This document shows, piece after piece, positions 33,297 to 36,040 of a stretch of DNA of 36,040 bases. The stretch spans positions 1 to 36,040 of the forward strand of contig CAJULA010000031.1 in assembly GCA_910587155.1 (NCBI GenBank). Direction: 5' to 3'. Position 1 is the first letter of the stretch. Each line of letters opens with the position of its first letter. The notes under the pieces were generated by a model. It saw only the letters and a list, made by a program, of their open reading frames with translations. It searched no databases and was not told the origin of the DNA. The DNA comes from an uncultured Lachnospiraceae bacterium (GTDB lineage: Bacteria > Bacillota > Clostridia > Lachnospirales > Lachnospiraceae). Made by a program: the position numbers and the translations under genes.

Positions 33297-34202
33297 ATGA
33301 GTAATGATTTTGAAAATTCACAAGAGTATAGGAAAGCACTTGAGATAGCTAAGAAGCAGCAAGAATTGTATAAAAATGTGACGAAAGCGATATCTCCAGA
33401 AGCATTAGCAAAATTTCAAGAACTCAGTGACAAATTAAACGAATGGAAGAATTCACTTAATAATATGCCGGGGCTTCTAAAGTTTGCAGAAATGCTCAAA
33501 AATTATCAGCGAGAGGTCAGAGAAACGGAAGGTTTAACTGAAGCTGAATTTGAAGAAAAATATAGAACTGAAATTGAGTGGAGTGAAAAGTTCGGAAAAA
33601 ATGGTTGGGTTATTTCTGAGCATTCAAATCCTGCAGATATTAAGAATTGGGAACAATTATTATGTGAAGGGGAAGCAAAGGTAGCAGAGTTTTTTGATGG
33701 AGAAGATATTGTAATTCTTGATGTGATTATAGAGGGGTTACAGGAAAAGTACGTTTCGGACGAGACACAGTTATATTTTAAGAATGGCATGCAGGCTTTT
33801 GAAAATGAAGATTATATGACTGCAGCTATGTACTTGCTTTCATTACTTGATAATAGGGTGAATAAATTAGTTGATTTTCCGAACCAACGTATGAGCTACA
33901 AAGCTAAATATTCTAATGCAGGCTTTACAAATCAAAAGGCGGAGGACTTTAGACAGCTTACCGAAAAACGAGGATTCATGTCAAAGAAAATATACTTTTT
34001 GGAAATGTATCCTTCGTTAATAGCATATTTGAATAGGATATTTATAGATGGCCCATACAAGTTCGAAAATGGCATTGAACCTCCGTATTTGAATAGAAAT
34101 TGGCTAATGCATGGTCGAATGAATAGAAGTATTGAAAGATATGAATGTATACAGATTTTGAATGCGCTAAGTGTTATTGAGTTCATGTTTGGAGATAGGT
34201 AA
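33297..34202 (+). CDS. HEPN-type protein, candidate toxin or RNase of a defence module
   Basis: From the ATG at 33297 (GAGGAA six bases before) the protein has 301 residues. It is highly charged, with a coiled-coil N-terminal half (about 1-95; KQQELYKNVTKAISPEALAK). The C-terminal half (about 155-300) is helical and ends in YLNRNWLMHGRM, an R-x4-H motif (R267, H272) with the N and G typical of HEPN RNases. A segment at 160-195 (FENEDYMTAAMYLLSLLDNR) also looks HEPN-like. I do not recognise a named family. HEPN proteins are frequent RNase effectors in toxin-antitoxin and abortive-infection systems. It is 12 bp upstream of the HNH gene, with much lower GC than rlmD, consistent with transfer. 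Confidence 0.6.
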   Translation: MSNDFENSQEYRKALEIAKKQQELYKNVTKAISPEALAKFQELSDKLNEWKNSLNNMPGLLKFAEMLKNYQREVRETEGLTEAEFEEKYRTEIEWSEKFGKNGWVISEHSNPADIKNWEQLLCEGEAKVAEFFDGEDIVILDVIIEGLQEKYVSDETQLYFKNGMQAFENEDYMTAAMYLLSLLDNRVNKLVDFPNQRMSYKAKYSNAGFTNQKAEDFRQLTEKRGFMSKKIYFLEMYPSLIAYLNRIFIDGPYKFENGIEPPYLNRNWLMHGRMNRSIERYECIQILNALSVIEFMFGDR

Positions 34203-34214
34203 GGAGCATTACGA

Positions 34215-35027
34215 ATGAATAAAAGAGATGACTTTTCGCAAAAAACTATAGATAGATTATGTGAGAGAGTGGGAGGAAAGTGTTCTAATCCAAACTGTAG
34301 AAGAGAAACAAAAGGTCCTCATAGCAATCCACAAAAGCGAGTATCAATCGGTGAGGCTGCACATATAACCGCAGCAGCTGAAGGTGGACCAAGATACAAC
34401 CCTGACTTAACGCCAGAAGAGAGAAGTAGTATAGAAAATGGAATTTGGTTATGCAAGTCGTGTGCAAGAATGATAGACAGTGATGAAAATCAGTATCCGG
34501 CAGAATTGTTATATACATGGAAAAGTATGGCCGAGTATGAACAATTTTGTATTATTAATCAGATGGATAACTGGTTAAAATCAAATGTGGTATTTGAAAG
34601 TAGAAAAAACATAGCATGTAGGAAGGCAAAAGAAGCATTAGATAATTTGCACGGTATATTGCAGTACGCATACGAATATTGGAAACATAATTTTGAGAAT
34701 CGACATTATGGTTCATTTTTGGAAAATGAGCTAATGGAACATTGGGTTCTGTATGAAGATGATTTAAAAAGAATTTATACATTTCAAGAGAAAAGAGTGC
34801 TTTTAAATGAGGTGCTATTGGAGTATTCACTGGATTTAGGACCAGAGATATGCGAAGAAATAAATAATTATTGTAGTTATTTGAATTTCTCGTATCAAAG
34901 CGATAATTGTGGTCTATATGATAATTACTGGAGATGCTTTTTTGAAATGCTATCTACTTGTTTTGAGATTTTAGTGGGTATCAAGAAGACGATTGATGAC
35001 ATATTATACCGACAATATTCTGTATGA
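34215..35027 (+). CDS. HNH nuclease-domain protein
   Basis: The 270-residue protein has an N-terminal HNH domain (about 15-105): zinc knuckle C23-x4-C28, GEAAHITAA (H50), ENGIWLC (N75, C80) and C83 (LCKSCARMIDSD), ending in YTWKSMAE. The last HNH position is not His but ARMID, as in a defence-linked HNH subgroup (GIWLC..CAk.ID). The remaining ~165 residues are helical with no recognised domain and may sense or bind a partner. AAGGAG is eight bases before the start. It follows the HEPN gene by 12 bp, so the two form one operon. DNA cleavage is inferred from the motif. Confidence 0.75.
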   Translation: MNKRDDFSQKTIDRLCERVGGKCSNPNCRRETKGPHSNPQKRVSIGEAAHITAAAEGGPRYNPDLTPEERSSIENGIWLCKSCARMIDSDENQYPAELLYTWKSMAEYEQFCIINQMDNWLKSNVVFESRKNIACRKAKEALDNLHGILQYAYEYWKHNFENRHYGSFLENELMEHWVLYEDDLKRIYTFQEKRVLLNEVLLEYSLDLGPEICEEINNYCSYLNFSYQSDNCGLYDNYWRCFFEMLSTCFEILVGIKKTIDDILYRQYSV

Positions 35028-35079
35028 TAAGGGGATAAAGTCATAACCCCATGTTGAACACCTATTGCATACTTTCGCT

Positions 35080-35145
35080 ATGCAGTATAAAATCAAAGTT
35101 CAGGGGAATATTGAAACCGTTTGTCTGCTTTCAAAGAAACCTTGA
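35080..35145 (+). pseudogene. Fragment resembling an RlmD C-terminus
   Basis: The frame reads MQYKIKVQGNIETVCLLSKKP and stops at 35145. NIETVCLLSKKP parallels the rlmD tail HVETVCLLSRKAQ (33082-33121), but the DNA differs at most third positions, so it is not a recent duplicate of the resident gene. It looks like the 3' tip of an rlmD-type gene carried by a mobile element that targets this gene family. Confidence 0.5.
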
Positions 35146-35260
35146 TTTTCTGCGGTTTGTAGGATATTAAGGGGAGAAAATGAATGTGTGTTTTCAGGTC
35201 TTTTGAATGAAACATTTGAATATTAAAACAGTGGGGTGTTTTGAGACTCTGCTGAATAAT

Positions 35261-35325
35261 AGGCTTTTGCTAAAAGGTATCACTTTTGCGAAAATGTATG
35301 ATACTTACCGGCAGAAGCCTTTTTA
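35261..35325 (+). repeat. Right member of the ~60-bp inverted repeat pair, also a terminator-like hairpin
   Basis: AGGCTTTTGC (35261-35270) pairs with GCAGAAGCCT (35311-35320), ten base pairs with one G-T. An inner stem GGTATCA / TGATAC encloses TTTTGCGAAAA. It ends in TTTTTAT and could terminate the HEPN-HNH transcript. The same stretch read on the other strand aligns with 33216-33275. Confidence 0.65.
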
Positions 35326-35351
35326 TATAAAGATAACTTGACTTTTAAATC

Positions 35352-35505
35352 TTACTGATGTAATATTTACACAAGTGCAGCAGAAGTTCGGGCGATATTT
35401 TTTTGTTACGAAATCTTACACGTGTAATAAAAGGAAAGGAGGAATGTATAGTACGATATACCCATCAAAGAGAAATTTTTTTACCCAAAAATCTTACAAA
35501 TGTAA
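35352..35505 (+). promoter_or_regulatory. Three BlaI/MecI/CopY-type operators
   Basis: Three related sites TTACTGATGTAA (35352-35363), TTACACGTGTAA (35416-35427) and TTACAAATGTAA (35494-35505) match the TTACAnnTGTAA palindrome bound by BlaI/MecI family repressors, each preceded by AAATC or AATC. They lie in the 430 bp before a MecA_N-type penicillin-binding protein. The third covers a -35 element (TTACAA, 17 bp, TATAGT at 35517-35522). CopY family repressors use a similar site. Confidence 0.75.
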
Positions 35506-35522
35506 TATTCTGAGGATATAGT
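35494..35522 (+). promoter_or_regulatory. Promoter of the penicillin-binding protein, overlapped by the third operator
   Basis: TTACAA (35494-35499), 17 bp, TATAGT (35517-35522), 57 bp before the start codon. Repressor bound at the third operator would block the -35. Confidence 0.55.
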
Positions 35523-35578
35523 GTACATTGAAAATAGAATATGACCATATCAGCAAAGCAAAATGAATGGAGGTCAAT

Positions 35579-36040
35579 ATGAAGAAAGGAAAAAGCAGAA
35601 ACAGGCGAAAGAAAACAAGAAGCAGGCTCCTATGGATTGCGATTGCTGTTATAGGAATAGCTGCGGTAATTTCTGTAGTATGTGTGGCAGGAATGTTGGC
35701 AACAAAGGAAAATGCCTGGAGAACACCGGAAGAACTTCTGGTGGAGTACATGGATCATATTCCAAAACAGGAGTATGAAGAAATGTATGCGATGCTACAT
35801 ATTGAGGCATCGGGAAATGTCAGTCAGGAGGATTTTGTAACTCGAAATTCAGCTATTTATGAAGGTATAGAAGTCCAGAATATGGCTGTCCAGATTATCG
35901 CATATGACGAGGAGCAAATGACGGTAACCTACCAGACTTCTTTCGATACAGTTGCAGGAACTATCAGCTTTGAGAATGAAGCACTTTTCCTAAACCTCCA
36001 TGCCCGCACACTTGGCACCACCATAAATGAAACTGTGCAG
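35579..36040 (+). CDS. Penicillin-binding protein with MecA_N-type domain, 3' end beyond the window
   Basis: The frame starts at ATG 35579 (GGAGGT seven bases before) and stays open to the window end (154 codons). It has a basic cytoplasmic tail, one membrane helix (about 18-40) and an NTF2-like MecA_N domain: TPEELLVEYMDHIPKQEYEE, MYAMLHIEASGNVSQEDF, YEGIEVQNMAVQII, FDTVAGTISFENEALFL. In PBP2a-like class B PBPs this domain precedes the transpeptidase domain, not visible here. The last ~15 codons (after FENEALFL; HARTLGTTINETVQ) do not look like the family, so a rearrangement or insertion may begin near 35993. Upstream BlaI-type operators suggest beta-lactam-responsive expression. Confidence 0.75.
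   Translation, partial: MKKGKSRNRRKKTRSRLLWIAIAVIGIAAVISVVCVAGMLATKENAWRTPEELLVEYMDHIPKQEYEEMYAMLHIEASGNVSQEDFVTRNSAIYEGIEVQNMAVQIIAYDEEQMTVTYQTSFDTVAGTISFENEALFLNLHARTLGTTINETVQ

Noticed and set aside
35352..35505. Possible small CRISPR array
   Set aside because: The three repeats are only ~12-17 bp, palindromic, unevenly spaced and next to a promoter; they fit repressor operators.
35444..35523. 26-codon frame after AAAGGAGG, between the operators
   Set aside because: The ribosome binding site is only one to two bases from the ATG and the frame crosses the third operator; unlikely to be a gene.

Overview
The window looks like part of a chromosome from a gut Clostridia bacterium, most likely Lachnospiraceae. 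The basis is gene content (type-2 Firmicutes GalT, VanW-domain protein, MutS2 with Smr, YhaM, AzlCD, DUF4080 radical SAM), strong AGGAGG ribosome binding sites and moderate GC in the core. The species cannot be named from the sequence alone.

Region 1 (1-8670) is accessory in character and lies between two tRNA-Gly genes: UCC anticodon, + strand, cut by the window start, and GCC anticodon, - strand. It holds a secreted cell-wall-binding-repeat protein and a beta-glucoside island on the - strand (RpiR regulator, PTS EIIBCA with a damaged 5' end, GH1 6-phospho-beta-glucosidase). It also holds an IS630 transposase remnant, an AT-rich DUF3221 lipoprotein, an AbrB/RelE-type toxin-antitoxin pair and a coding scrap. 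Region 2 (8.8-12.1 kb) has AzlCD amino-acid export, an AraC regulator and an ADP-ribosylglycohydrolase. Region 3 (12.1-14.2 kb) is an Lsa-like ABC-F ribosome-protection gene behind a ~480-nt leader with a small reading frame, an intrinsic terminator and further hairpins, the layout of antibiotic-responsive attenuation. Region 4 (14.4-18.9 kb) is galK-galT plus a radical SAM gene, with an unusual repeat-rich galK-galT spacer.

Region 5 (18.9-33.1 kb) is core-like: a membrane-anchored TPR-like protein, a 32-residue membrane peptide, a VanW protein, an AIR-synthase/HypE-like protein, an Lrp/AsnC regulator overlapping an aminotransferase, trmL, then on the - strand mutS2, a PhoB-type response regulator and its histidine kinase. 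On the + strand follow an HtrA-like protein that has lost its catalytic triad, the YhaM-type exoribonuclease and rlmD.

Region 6 (33.1-36.0 kb) is an AT-rich insertion just after the 3' end of rlmD. It carries a two-gene cassette: a 301-residue protein ending in a HEPN-type R-x4-H motif, and a 270-residue HNH nuclease. The cassette is bracketed by two related ~60-bp sequences in opposite orientation, and a short divergent copy of an RlmD C-terminus lies behind it. This looks like a mobile, possibly undescribed antiphage module and is the main candidate for a new system. Beyond it are three BlaI/MecI-type operators in front of a MecA_N-type penicillin-binding protein that runs off the window.
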